Shown: positions 37,501 to 45,309, counted from the first letter of the stretch. The stretch is DNA of 64,000 nt from Comamonadaceae bacterium (GCA_947479935.1 CANKBG010000005.1:34463-98462); one strand, 5' to 3'. The notes: generated by a model not told the origin, from the sequence alone. Numbers and translations are program-made.

Positions 37501-37607
37501 CTTGTGTGGTAGCCGATGGCACCAGCTGCCGTCATCAAATTATGGACGGCACCAATCGCGGTGCTGTGCATGTGGCTTTATTGCTGTCTCAACATTTAAA
37601 AAATTGA
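34509..37607 (+). CDS. YdiJ-like FAD-linked oxidase/Fe-S protein (D-2-hydroxy acid dehydrogenase)
   Basis: 1032 residues in one chain. An N-terminal VAO-type FAD domain (about 70-210, with VPRGGGTSQCGQTTG and MAGNNSCGSRSIAYGN) is followed by the FAD-oxidase C-terminal cap (about 245-520), two cysteine clusters (CNNNGTCRKF near 615; CVGCKGCKRDCPTG near 673) and a C-terminal GlpC-like pair of CCG-type domains (HGHCHQKAFG, SSCCGMAGSFGYE). The layout matches E. coli YdiJ, linked to D-2-hydroxyglutarate oxidation. A start at 34551 (MNTSSATLSG) is equally possible. It is coupled to the GNAT gene by a TTGA overlap. Confidence 0.9.
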   Translation: MWKNPYLSLNQSSMNTSSATLSGSASQTYEQVATASNEVAGLLAKRLKTETQGEVLFSAADRGRYATDASIYQVTPLGVFIPRHPEEVATAMAICRELKVPIVPRGGGTSQCGQTTGVGLVIDHSKYVRNVLNLDLGASTVEVQPGMVLDTLNASLKKHGVWFPVDVSTSAQATLGGMAGNNSCGSRSIAYGNMVHNVWGAKAWLSSGELLDFSHFENSSGRAKQIGEFVKQLAVQHQAELQTNWPKVLRRVAGYNLDIFDNQNVRPYTHDGKVNLSHLLVGSEGTLAMTQSLILKLSELPTSKVLGVVNFNSFYKAMDSAQHIVKLGNGSLTAVELVDRTMIDLSLKIPAFASTIRTAIIGEPEAVLLVEFAGNDKEKLKRELKQLVALMGDMGLPNSVVEMVDEAPQKNLWEVRKAGLNIMMSLKGDGKPVSFIEDCAVPLEHLAEYTDALTQVFQKHGTKGTWYAHASVGTLHVRPILDMRRDGPLKMRAIAEEASALVRKFKGAYSGEHGDGLCRGEWIEWQFGPALQQAFAQIKQHLDPLNLLSPNRMVDPPKMDDTTLMRFGNNYKIIPIQTALDWSAWNVHNDAATEQTSLPGTGQDASQGLAKAVEMCNNNGTCRKFDAGTMCPSFRVTRDEVHATRGRANTLRLALSGQLPGGLESPEVKEALDLCVGCKGCKRDCPTGVDMARMKIEVQHHYNQKHGLSLKDTLISNLPRYAHIASQWPLLMNLRNQSPLLAKIAEYLTGLSAGRSWPEWKKDHFFKSRRVGFSAEDVLVANKPVVLFIDTFNGYFESENAWAAYDVLSAAGYQVHIASRTKQDTPGQHLCCGRTYLASGQVSKAKEHAKALLEALLPFAKKGIAIVGLEPSCLLTLRDESLVMGLGEMAETVASHAVLFEEFLATEDKAGQLDSLQAKLAPAQKPILLHGHCHQKAFGLMPSVTQVIQLIPEAKVELIESSCCGMAGSFGYEASHLEVSKQMAEANLLPSIRKNHDACVVADGTSCRHQIMDGTNRGAVHVALLLSQHLKN

Positions 37608-38065
37608 ACATTTCAGTACGCTTAGATGATCTTTCAAGTGCCGAGGTTCAAGCTCTGGTCAGTGAGCACATGGCTGGCATGATGAGCAATACCCCTGCTG
37701 AAAGTGTTCATGCACTTCCACTGGATAAATTACGGCAACCTAACATCACTTTTTGGACCGCTTGGAGTGACTCAGAACTTTGCGGTTGCGGTGCACTGCA
37801 TGTATTAGATCCAAAGCACGGTGAAGTTAAATCAATGCGTACTCGCACCAAATTTTTGCGCCAAGGTGTGGCGCAAGCAGTCTTGAATGAAATTATTCAA
37901 ACTGCCAAGGCAAAAGGACTCCATCGCTTGAGTCTAGAAACAGGTTCTACAGAAGTTTTTGCACCTGCCGTAAAAATGTATCAGCGCAATAGATTTGAAA
38001 TTTGTGGCCCTTTTGGAAGCTACCAACTTGATCCACACAGCGTATTTATGACGCGAACCCTTTAA
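37604..38065 (+). CDS. GNAT family N-acetyltransferase
   Basis: 153 residues from a TTG at 37604 that overlaps the upstream TGA (TTGA); the ORF-track start lies 34 codons inside the dehydrogenase gene. The acetyl-CoA loop is recognisable in MRTRTKFLRQGVAQAVLNEII and the C-terminal part in LSLETGSTEVFAPAVKMYQRNRFEICGPF, resembling YafP-like acetyltransferases. Acceptor unknown. Its coupling to the dehydrogenase may be incidental or reflect modification of an amine made by the same pathway. Confidence 0.85.
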   Translation: MNISVRLDDLSSAEVQALVSEHMAGMMSNTPAESVHALPLDKLRQPNITFWTAWSDSELCGCGALHVLDPKHGEVKSMRTRTKFLRQGVAQAVLNEIIQTAKAKGLHRLSLETGSTEVFAPAVKMYQRNRFEICGPFGSYQLDPHSVFMTRTL

Positions 38066-38208
38066 GTGAGATGAGTCTAAGGGTAAACGCAAGGGTCACC
38101 CTGAGCCTAAGTGGGTCATTGATACTTAAAAATGTAAATAAAAGAGATAATGAGTTAAGACCCTGTGCAATCCCATTCTGCCAAGTATTCAACAACTGAG
38201 AATCTGAC

Positions 38209-39240
38209 ATGACGCGAATTGAAGAACTCATTCTGCAGCGAAAAGCCATCGATGCTGAAATTGAAGCTGAATACAAAAGAGAGCGGGAAGCAGCTTCAAG
38301 GGGTGAGGCTGATGCGCAATTTAATTTAGGCATGATTTATTACAAGGGGCATGGCGTCCCTCAGAATTTTGCAGAAGCTTTTGGCGCCTTTAAATTAGCC
38401 GCAGAGCAGGGCAAAACACAAGCTCAGTATTATCTCGGCGTCATGTATGAGCAGGGTCAAGGCACCCAACAGGATTATGCCGAAGCCGCTCATTGGCTTG
38501 AGTTATCTGCTAACGAAGGCAATCCAGATGCACTCAACAGATTAGGCGCCATGCTAGAAAATGGACTGGGACTGAAGCAAGACTTCCAAGCCGCAATGCG
38601 CTGCTACAAGTTGTCTGCTGAAAAGAAAAATCCCGCCGCAGAATTTAGTATCGGCTCAATGTACGAACAACACCACGGCGTAGAGCAAGACGACATGGAA
38701 GCCATTCGTTGGTACAAAATGGCCGCCGCTCAAGGGCATGAAGAAGCTCACTACCGAATTGGCTACCTGTATTTAACAGGACATAGCGTGAAGCAAGACT
38801 ATAAAGAAGCCAAGCATTGGCTAGAGTTGCTTGCCCAGAAAGGGCATATCAATTCACAAATCAGGCTTGGAGAAATTTACGACAATGCACTAGGCGTGGT
38901 CCAAAATTATGCCGAAGCCCTCAAATGGTTCAAATTAGCGGCCACACATGGCAGCGCAGAAGCGCAAGCAAAAATGGGCTTTATTTACGGCAATGCTCAT
39001 GGCGTTGTGCTTAATTTTCATGAATCTCTGCGTTGGTACCTTATGGCAGCCGAGCAAGATTATCCTGTCGCATTGTCCAATCTAGGCTTTATGTTTGATC
39101 ACGGACAAGGCGTACCAGCGGATTCACAAAAGGCCCTGATGTACTACAGCAAAGCCGCAAAGAAAGGTGATGTGAACGCCAAGAAAAATCGGGACATCAT
39201 TGAGGCCCGAATTGCGAAGCAACAATCGAATCTCCACTGA
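38209..39240 (+). CDS. Cytoplasmic Sel1-repeat (TPR-like) protein
   Basis: 343 residues. A helical N-terminus (IEELILQRKAIDAEIEAEYKR, reminiscent of the H-NS/MvaT oligomerisation helix but without the DNA-binding part) is followed by eight back-to-back 36-residue Sel1 repeats from about residue 33 to 320 (for example GEADAQFNLGMIYYKGHGV). No signal peptide, so a cytoplasmic scaffold is likely. It converges on the phosphodiesterase-like gene with 53 bp between stop codons. Function is unknown; Sel1 proteins usually mediate protein-protein contacts in signalling. Confidence 0.9.
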   Translation: MTRIEELILQRKAIDAEIEAEYKREREAASRGEADAQFNLGMIYYKGHGVPQNFAEAFGAFKLAAEQGKTQAQYYLGVMYEQGQGTQQDYAEAAHWLELSANEGNPDALNRLGAMLENGLGLKQDFQAAMRCYKLSAEKKNPAAEFSIGSMYEQHHGVEQDDMEAIRWYKMAAAQGHEEAHYRIGYLYLTGHSVKQDYKEAKHWLELLAQKGHINSQIRLGEIYDNALGVVQNYAEALKWFKLAATHGSAEAQAKMGFIYGNAHGVVLNFHESLRWYLMAAEQDYPVALSNLGFMFDHGQGVPADSQKALMYYSKAAKKGDVNAKKNRDIIEARIAKQQSNLH

Positions 39241-39293
39241 AATGCGCTTCTAGGTTAATGCTCAGTTGTAAGTTGAACTTTAAATCGACCAGA

Positions 39294-40163
39294 TCACTTG
39301 ATCGATTGAATTTCACCCGCAATTCTTTCGCATAGGCCCAAAACTAAGGAAGCAGGAGACGAAAAGCTTAATTGCTTTAAAAAAGATTTCCTTCCTTCAT
39401 TGCTTGCCACACTGGCGTGGAGCGGAAAATCAATCAACTGCCACTCCTGCGCCAAGGACTCGCCCAATGCAGGACCAAATTTTGAAGAAGCACTGGCCAT
39501 CACATCAGCTTCGTTTAGCAAAACACAGAGCCACTTCAAATTCCACTCAAATCTTTTGCCAGCGACGTCTGCATGATTGTGGTGAACAATTGCAAAATCA
39601 GAACGGAGAATGGCGATTTCAATGACTTTTTGCCATTCATCTGTCACACGATGAAACGCCAAAATAGGTTTTAGAAAATCAACAGATTGCTTTTCTATTT
39701 CAGACTCAACCAAATTAATTTGGCCTGGATGTACAAAATCATGCGCAATGCATGTAAGCAGTGCACAGGCTATCCAATCCTGATTCGATTTTTTTTCCAA
39801 TTGAACCAATATTGCAAGTTGAACACTCATCGACGTTAGCGCGTCAGCAAAATGCAAGCGATTGTGATATTTTGGTTCTGCACCTTTGGGACGGATTTCA
39901 GATTGATTTTCAATTTCTAAGGCCACACTTTTTGCAGCACTCAACATACTCTTGGTATCTTCAGAACAATTATGCTCATGAAGATTTAAAAACCTAAGAC
40001 ATTCATTCAGTACGACCGGCATTCCAAGCCAATTTTCTTGCCAAGATTCGCGAAGAAAACCATATGAATCTTCTAAGCATTCATGCCAAAGCCCATCTTT
40101 TAAATTCAAATATTGAATTGAAGAGTTCACAGACGCCTGGCACTCAAGAGTGCTTAATTGCAT
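39294..40163 (-). CDS. Class I (eukaryotic-type) cyclic nucleotide phosphodiesterase-like protein
   Basis: 289 residues. It carries the PDEase I metal and active-site pattern in order: YHNRLHFAD (residues 99-107, compare YHNxxHAAD), IAHDFVHPGQIN (139-150, compare IHDxDHPGxxN) and LNEADVMAS (216-224, compare HxADLSN). H100, H104, H141, D142 and D220 are therefore in place. A later FLKQLSFSSPASLVLGL corresponds to the invariant-glutamine region that holds the purine. Overall similarity to eukaryotic enzymes is low, so hydrolysis of cAMP or cGMP is a prediction. It overlaps the upstream cNMP-binding gene by 20 nt, in an operon with two such genes. It might instead be an HD-superfamily enzyme with another substrate. 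Confidence 0.7.
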   Translation of the reverse strand: MQLSTLECQASVNSSIQYLNLKDGLWHECLEDSYGFLRESWQENWLGMPVVLNECLRFLNLHEHNCSEDTKSMLSAAKSVALEIENQSEIRPKGAEPKYHNRLHFADALTSMSVQLAILVQLEKKSNQDWIACALLTCIAHDFVHPGQINLVESEIEKQSVDFLKPILAFHRVTDEWQKVIEIAILRSDFAIVHHNHADVAGKRFEWNLKWLCVLLNEADVMASASSKFGPALGESLAQEWQLIDFPLHASVASNEGRKSFLKQLSFSSPASLVLGLCERIAGEIQSIK

Positions 40164-40488
40164 TGTTCATGGCCAACTGCAACAGAAGAGCTTCCATGAT
40201 AACAATCAGCAAAGGTGAAAAGCTGGTTAACAACTCTGCAGCTTGATCATTGGAGATAACTTTGCAAACGACATCGCCGTTCGCACGGACCGATGCGCCT
40301 CGAATTCCGCCCTTCAAGATGGCCGCTTCACCAAATGATTGTCCCTGTTGAATCCTGCCAAAAAATTGGCCTGATGCACTGATCAAGTCGACTTCACCTT
40401 CTTGCAAAAAATAAAGGTGAGTCGCTGGATCACCTGACTTGCAAATGAATTGTTCGTCAAGGAATTTTTCGACTTTAAATTCACTCAA
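40144..40488 (-). CDS. Stand-alone cyclic nucleotide-binding domain protein (CNB2)
   Basis: 114 residues that are essentially one CNB domain: CKSGDPATHLYFLQEGEVDLI, then the phosphate-binding cassette GQSFGEAAILKGGIRGASVRA (49-69) with the key Glu (54) and Arg (63) conserved, then C-terminal helices. There is no DNA-binding or catalytic output domain. The start is a TTG, with GAGAGA about 8 nt upstream. It lies 18 nt after CNB1 and overlaps the phosphodiesterase-like gene by 20 nt. It probably binds cAMP or cGMP and signals through a partner protein. Confidence 0.85.
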   Translation of the reverse strand: MSEFKVEKFLDEQFICKSGDPATHLYFLQEGEVDLISASGQFFGRIQQGQSFGEAAILKGGIRGASVRANGDVVCKVISNDQAAELLTSFSPLLIVIMEALLLQLAMNNAIKHS

Positions 40489-40506
40489 TGGGTATCTCTC
40501 AGTCTT

Positions 40507-40974
40507 TTAAGGGGCTAAATTGCGCTTGATGATGGTGACCAAAATTGCTCGCAATTCTGCAGGCAGCACATTAATAATTGCATCAACGCGATGAAAAGGG
40601 ATAATTTTGACTTGAACAGACGTAAGTGCGGTTGCCGAAAATTTAGATGCAAGACCCACCATACCCTCAGACAGTCCGATGACGGAACCAGCGCCTAGTT
40701 TGTAAGACTTATCACCCTGCACAATTTGAACTTCCCCGCTAATCAGAAGGTAAGCATCGTCAAAATGTTCGCCGCGTTCAATTATTTTTTTACCCGGAAT
40801 TAGCAAAGTGGTATTGATCAGCGTGCTTGATACCAATGAAATAAAAAGTCGCTCTTCACTTTTCAAACTTCCGGACGCAATAGCATCTTGACCATGTTTT
40901 GACTGCAAAAAATTTGACCCTAATTTTCCAAGACGTTCGGCGTCTACCGAAAATTTGACTGCATTTTCTTTCAT
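40507..40974 (-). CDS. Cyclic nucleotide-binding fold protein with degenerate cassette (CNB1)
   Basis: 155 residues from the ATG at 40974; the ORF-track start overlaps sppA. A helical N-terminal half (about 1-50) precedes a CNB beta-roll: PGKKIIERGEHFDDAYLLISGEVQIVQGDKSYKLGAGSVIGLSEGMVGLASKFSATALT. The shape fits, but the cassette lacks the conserved Glu and Arg that hold the cyclic phosphate, so it may not bind cNMP or may bind something else. First gene of the CNB1-CNB2-phosphodiesterase operon. Confidence 0.78.
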   Translation of the reverse strand: MKENAVKFSVDAERLGKLGSNFLQSKHGQDAIASGSLKSEERLFISLVSSTLINTTLLIPGKKIIERGEHFDDAYLLISGEVQIVQGDKSYKLGAGSVIGLSEGMVGLASKFSATALTSVQVKIIPFHRVDAIINVLPAELRAILVTIIKRNLAP

Positions 40975-41026
40975 ACCAAGCCTGTCTGAATATTGATTCT
41001 GGCATTTGACAACGTTATACGTATCT

Positions 41027-42940
41027 TTATGGCAAAACATTGCACATGCAATGAGCAGCTGCACCAAAAACTTGCTTCTTTTCTAAAACAGTTTGCAGCC
41101 AGGTTAAGTCTTGACCCAAAGAATTTAGTAGCAAAGAGTCGGCGCCATTAAGACCTGACATGACAGTCCAAGATGGAAACGCCATCGATTCACCCACATG
41201 CCATCCTAACTGACCCAAGAATTTTTGGGCGAACTTTTCTAGGGGGGAAGTTTTAGGTCCTACATACCGAATGGGAAGTTCTTTGCCACCGCTTTTCTCG
41301 CCATCGATTTTTGCCACACGCATTCTGGCTTCCTCCACAGCATCTGAAAAACTGCCAAGTCGATCGATGAGTTTGTGATTAGCCGCTTGAGCACCCGTCC
41401 AAATTCTGCCTTGTGCCAAATTGTCTACTTGGGCAAGCTCTAGTTTGCGAGCCTGGGAGACTTTGCCAATGAAGTCAGCATAAATGTGTTCAATGCTCGT
41501 TTGCACCAGCGATTGCATGCGCGGGTCTAGCGCTTTTCTAGGATCGTATGCCCCCGCAAGCCAGGTGGTCTGGTACCCACCAGTGTTCACGCCTATTTTG
41601 CCCATCAAGCCCTCACCTGTTGGCAGCAAAGCAAAGACGCCAATAGAGCCAGTGATGGTGGCAGGGTCGGCAATGATCACATCAGAGGCCATTGAAATCC
41701 AATAACCGCCTGAAGCAGCCAAATTGCCCATGGAAACCACCACAGGCTTGCCTTTGTCTTTGGCAATTTGCAACTGCTCCCGAATGAGCTCCGAACCCAC
41801 AACACTGCCACCGGGGGAGTTGACCCGAAGCACGATGGCTTTGACCTGTTTGTCTTCTGTGGCTTTTCGAATGCGCTCCGAAGTGGAGATGCCCCCAATT
41901 TTTCCCGCAGGCGCACGGCCGTCGCTAATTTCACCTTCTGCCACCACAATGGCAATGTGGTCACCTTTGACTTTTGTAGCCTCCGAGTTGAGATAGTCCA
42001 TCCAACTTACTTGTCTGAAAGATTTGATGTCCTCATCTTCACCCACTTCTTTGATGAGGGTTTCACGCAAAGACTCAAAGCTTTGAACGCCATCGAGCCA
42101 CTTCCAATCGAGTGCCAACTGAGCCGCATTGCCCTTGACGCTGACCAATGCGTCAGGCAACTTGCCAATGTTTTGAGCAATGCTGCCTGCGGGTAAGTTG
42201 CGCGCCTTCTCTATTCCTCCGGTGAACAAGGCCCACAAAGCATCGTACACATGCGCTTCTGCCTTCAAAGCTTGCTGAGATGGCGCATTCAACACAAAAG
42301 GTTCTCCAGCCGATTTAAATTGACCCACGCGAATTAAATTGGCTTTGATACCTAGTTTGTCTAATGCATCTTTGTAGTAATTGCGGCTTCTGCCAAAACC
42401 TTCAATTAACACGCCACCCATGGGGTGAGACAACACTTGGTTGGCATGCGCTGCCAAATAGTATTGACGTTGGTCGTAAAAGGTCGACCAAGCCACCACT
42501 TGCTTGCCAGATGCTTTGAATTTTTCAATGGCGCTGGCAGCTTCACGCAATGAGGCCAAGCCACCACCTTGGAAATCATCCAATTTCAAAAGCACTTTGT
42601 CGATGTGTTTGTCTTTGGCCGCCAACTCGAGGGTCATGACCACATCGCGCAAACGAACAGTTTCTGAAGCGTTACCCTGAATTTCGCCTATAACTTTGTC
42701 TTTTAACCCGCCAGGCGATTCTTCAACCAAAACACCTTTTAAGTTCATCACCAAAACTGTGTGATTGTCGAGGCTGACTTTGTCTGCGTAAAGAAAAAGC
42801 CAGCCAATGCCTAGGGCATAAAGAGCAACACCCAAAACCAAGGCGACTCTAAATCCTTGAATCAGCCAATCTGACACCTTTAAGATGCTTCGGTTGATCA
42901 GTGAGAACAAGTTTTTAACTTTGAGTAGAAAATAATTCAT
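41027..42940 (-). CDS. sppA: Signal peptide peptidase SppA (67K type, protease IV)
   Basis: 637 residues from the ATG at 42940; the ORF-track start adds 56 non-family codons. One N-terminal membrane helix (about 28-50) anchors two tandem S49 domains. The catalytic Lys is in GQFKSAGEPF (first domain) and the nucleophile Ser in NLAASGGYWISMASD (second domain), the split arrangement of E. coli SppA. It degrades cleaved signal peptides in the membrane. The CNB1 gene starts 52 nt downstream on the same strand and may be partly co-transcribed. Confidence 0.95.
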   Translation of the reverse strand: MNYFLLKVKNLFSLINRSILKVSDWLIQGFRVALVLGVALYALGIGWLFLYADKVSLDNHTVLVMNLKGVLVEESPGGLKDKVIGEIQGNASETVRLRDVVMTLELAAKDKHIDKVLLKLDDFQGGGLASLREAASAIEKFKASGKQVVAWSTFYDQRQYYLAAHANQVLSHPMGGVLIEGFGRSRNYYKDALDKLGIKANLIRVGQFKSAGEPFVLNAPSQQALKAEAHVYDALWALFTGGIEKARNLPAGSIAQNIGKLPDALVSVKGNAAQLALDWKWLDGVQSFESLRETLIKEVGEDEDIKSFRQVSWMDYLNSEATKVKGDHIAIVVAEGEISDGRAPAGKIGGISTSERIRKATEDKQVKAIVLRVNSPGGSVVGSELIREQLQIAKDKGKPVVVSMGNLAASGGYWISMASDVIIADPATITGSIGVFALLPTGEGLMGKIGVNTGGYQTTWLAGAYDPRKALDPRMQSLVQTSIEHIYADFIGKVSQARKLELAQVDNLAQGRIWTGAQAANHKLIDRLGSFSDAVEEARMRVAKIDGEKSGGKELPIRYVGPKTSPLEKFAQKFLGQLGWHVGESMAFPSWTVMSGLNGADSLLLNSLGQDLTWLQTVLEKKQVFGAAAHCMCNVLP

Positions 42941-43228
42941 GCCGATTCCATTCATCAAGATCCCGTTGAGAGAACGTTTAGACAACAAATTTGAGGGTAG
43001 CCCATTATGCCCACCGACCCTCTTTAGCCGGACAATTGGTGAGGGTTGCGAGGGGGTGAATCGATGATGAAATTCAGCCAAAGGCAGCCCATACTGCTCA
43101 AAACCCACTTTTATTGGACTATTTACGGGCCAGCCTATAAGATAATGTTCAAAGGGCCTGAAATAGCCATCTCAGTTTTTCTGGAAAAATACTGACAAAG
43201 TATTTATAAATTTTATAGGCAAATTTTT
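42941..43228. other. 288-bp non-coding divergent promoter region (sppA / CBS gene)
   Basis: No convincing gene. It should contain promoters for sppA (minus) and the CBS protein (plus). For the latter, CTGACA (about 43190) and TATAGG (about 43215) spaced 16 bp apart are a weak sigma70-like pair just before the start codon. Confidence 0.4.
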
Positions 43229-43666
43229 ATGACGACCGTCAAAAAACTCATTGACCAAAAAGCGAATTCAATCATCTCTGTCCGATCAACGGACCCCATT
43301 GAAAATGTATTGCTTCTCATGCGCGACAACCGTGTCAGATCTGTACTGGTCATAGACGACGGTCAATTGGCTGGCATCGTTTCTCAGGGAGACTGCGCTA
43401 TCAAAGTATTGTTGCCGCAACTTAATCCAACACAAGTTATTGTCTCAAACATCATGACGGCCAACCCTCTGACTGTGTCACCTACCAACTCATTAGATGA
43501 GTGCATGGCCATCATGGTTCACAAACACATCAGGCACTTGCCAGTACTTGATAAAAACAAAGTCGTTGGCGTTATTTCTGTAGGTGACCTTGTCAAAAAT
43601 ATCATTGAACAACAAGGCAATCAAATCAAGTTTCTTGAAACCTACATTAAAGGTCATGGTGCTTGA
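43229..43666 (+). CDS. CBS-pair protein
   Basis: 145 residues made almost entirely of two CBS motifs: DPIENVLLLMRDNRVRSVLVID...LAGIVSQGD and NIMTANPLTVSPTNSLDECMAIMVHKHIRHLPVLD...VVGVISVGDLV. CBS pairs (Bateman modules) sense adenine nucleotides or S-adenosyl ligands, and stand-alone ones act as regulators. It starts a plus-strand pair with the next gene, 24 nt downstream, close to the cNMP-binding operon, but no direct functional link can be shown. Confidence 0.9.
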   Translation: MTTVKKLIDQKANSIISVRSTDPIENVLLLMRDNRVRSVLVIDDGQLAGIVSQGDCAIKVLLPQLNPTQVIVSNIMTANPLTVSPTNSLDECMAIMVHKHIRHLPVLDKNKVVGVISVGDLVKNIIEQQGNQIKFLETYIKGHGA

Positions 43667-43690
43667 CTTTTTACTCATAGTGCCCTGCAC

Positions 43691-44335
43691 ATGAACACTG
43701 CGCACGCTTTGGGCTATTGGTGGGCATGGCCTATCGCCCTTCTGACATACATCCTCTTTCGCGCTTGGTATGACAATTGGCGTGGGCCGCTCACTTCCGA
43801 GGAGATTGAGCACTTCATGCAAATCACCGCCGGTATGCCAGGGCCTCACCATACCGACCGCGCCATATTGCGCGAGTTTCTGGAAGCTGACGACGGCAAA
43901 GAGTTTGTCATGTGCAATCTCGTCAAGTTGTTCCCTCACCCTGTGGCCCATCCAGTCAGTGGTGTTCCCACACCCGCTCAAGAGTTGCTGCAGGAATATG
44001 TCAAAAACTTTGTGGGTGTGTTGCTGGCAGGCGGTGGCCACCCTGTGGTTGCGGGCCGTAAAGTGGCGGGCTATATAGACGCGTGGAATGCACCACCCGA
44101 TCCAGGCTGGTCCATTGCGGGCATGATGCGGTACCGAAGTAGGCGCGACATGATGAAGTTGGCAACCAACGAGAAATTTCTAAAGGCGCACCCCTTCAAG
44201 CATGCGGCTGTGCAACAAACTTATTCTTTTCCCACCCAAATAGTGGCAGAAATGGTGTTGCGCCCCAGAGGTGCCGTAGGTTTGTTGCTAGCCCTTGCTG
44301 CTGCACTGGTTCACCTGGGCTCGCTTCTCATTTGA
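43691..44335 (+). CDS. Hypothetical membrane-anchored protein
   Basis: 214 residues, no recognised family. An N-terminal hydrophobic helix (WWAWPIALLTYILF) and a C-terminal one (AVGLLLALAAALVHLGSLLI) flank a soluble domain of about 160 residues. That domain ends SRRDMMKLATNEKFLKAHPFKHAAV, which recalls a dimeric alpha-beta-barrel style (inference). It lies 24 nt after the CBS gene and probably shares its transcript. Confidence 0.75.
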   Translation: MNTAHALGYWWAWPIALLTYILFRAWYDNWRGPLTSEEIEHFMQITAGMPGPHHTDRAILREFLEADDGKEFVMCNLVKLFPHPVAHPVSGVPTPAQELLQEYVKNFVGVLLAGGGHPVVAGRKVAGYIDAWNAPPDPGWSIAGMMRYRSRRDMMKLATNEKFLKAHPFKHAAVQQTYSFPTQIVAEMVLRPRGAVGLLLALAAALVHLGSLLI

Positions 44336-44397
44336 TCTATTGATGCAAACAGAAGTTTCATTGTGATATGAACATGACGATGAATTTAACTGTTTAA

Positions 44398-44724
44398 TCA
44401 ACTGACTTTTTCAACGGAAAAAAACTGTACTTTGTCAGTGAGCACTTTAGGTCGATGCTTGTGCACCTCCCCTTCTGGCAGCAAAATCACATCTCCTTTT
44501 GTGTAGGTAAATAATTTTCCTGCAACATCTATCTCTACTTCGCCTGCAATCACGTAGCCAATGTGTCCCTTGAGGCACCAATCGGGATGAACCATAGCTC
44601 GGTCCCACTCTACCAGACGAAGTTGAAGTTCACCTTCTTGAAATCGTTTGAAGCGCATACCGTCTCCCACTTCAATCCAATTCAATTGATCAAACTGAAT
44701 TTTGTAAGTCTGGGCCATCGTCAT
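44398..44724 (-). CDS. Small cupin-domain protein
   Basis: 108 residues with a cupin fold: LVEWDRAMVHPDWCLKGHIGYVIAGEVEID, the glycine turn FTYTKGDVILLPEGEVHKHRP, and a final strand. One His in each motif could bind a metal. Function unknown; related small cupins bind sugars or metals. Single gene on the minus strand between two plus-strand hypotheticals. A start at the second ATG (44718) is equally possible. Confidence 0.8.
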   Translation of the reverse strand: MTMAQTYKIQFDQLNWIEVGDGMRFKRFQEGELQLRLVEWDRAMVHPDWCLKGHIGYVIAGEVEIDVAGKLFTYTKGDVILLPEGEVHKHRPKVLTDKVQFFSVEKVS

Positions 44725-44820
44725 TTGAAAGTTCCAATCGCAGTTGTATAAAAATCGTCTCAGAACAGGCAGGTGTCAACTTATCGTAGCGTCCACAACC
44801 AACCTAGTCAAACATGATGA

Positions 44821-45150
44821 ATGATGGCAGAACGCTTTATAGGTCCTTTGACTCTGCAACACGGATTGCCGCGCTATCCACAAGACCTCACCTTGTGTGA
44901 GTTGGACATGCTGGCTCGGCTTACAACAGCAGAAGGGATTCCTGTTACCGTCATGGGCACCACAGGTGGTATGCAGCCAGATCGGCAAGAAGCGGTTGAC
45001 TGGTCTCAAGAAGACCCTCGTAGCAGCGCGTTGCAGCGCCAGCTGACTGAAGTGGACCGCTGGCTAAGAGGCCAGCCTCACAAGCTTGCTACTGCCCAAG
45101 AAGCATTGACCGTAGAAGAACTGCTAGAGGCCATGCTTGGGCATAGCTGA
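44821..45150 (+). CDS. Hypothetical protein
   Basis: 109 residues, no family recognised, no signal peptide or membrane helix. The C-terminal half (SSALQRQLTEVDRWLRGQPHKLATAQEALTVEELLEAML) is predicted helical. Two ATG codons in tandem mark the start. It is supported only by length, a plausible start and lack of competing genes, so it could be a chance ORF. Confidence 0.5.
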   Translation: MMAERFIGPLTLQHGLPRYPQDLTLCELDMLARLTTAEGIPVTVMGTTGGMQPDRQEAVDWSQEDPRSSALQRQLTEVDRWLRGQPHKLATAQEALTVEELLEAMLGHS

Positions 45151-45309
45151 TACAAATTCCACCATGTGTACAAGAATTCTGACACTCCTCTTCCAAGTCT
45201 AGCGGAAACCCTATGCGGGTATTGAGGACGAAACCCTGAGACCTAGAAGTTGAATTTGAGATCACAATTGATCCTTAAATTTTTTCTTCACTTCTCGTGA
45301 TTTTTCTGA

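Noticed and set aside
42941-43108. N-terminal extension of SppA in the ORF track
   Set aside because: Sequence before MNYFLLKVKN has no signal or family features and covers the promoter region.
45180-45245. Hammerhead-like strings CTGACAC...GAGGACGAAAC
   Set aside because: The core CTGANGA is not matched and no stems I-III can be drawn, so this is not a ribozyme.
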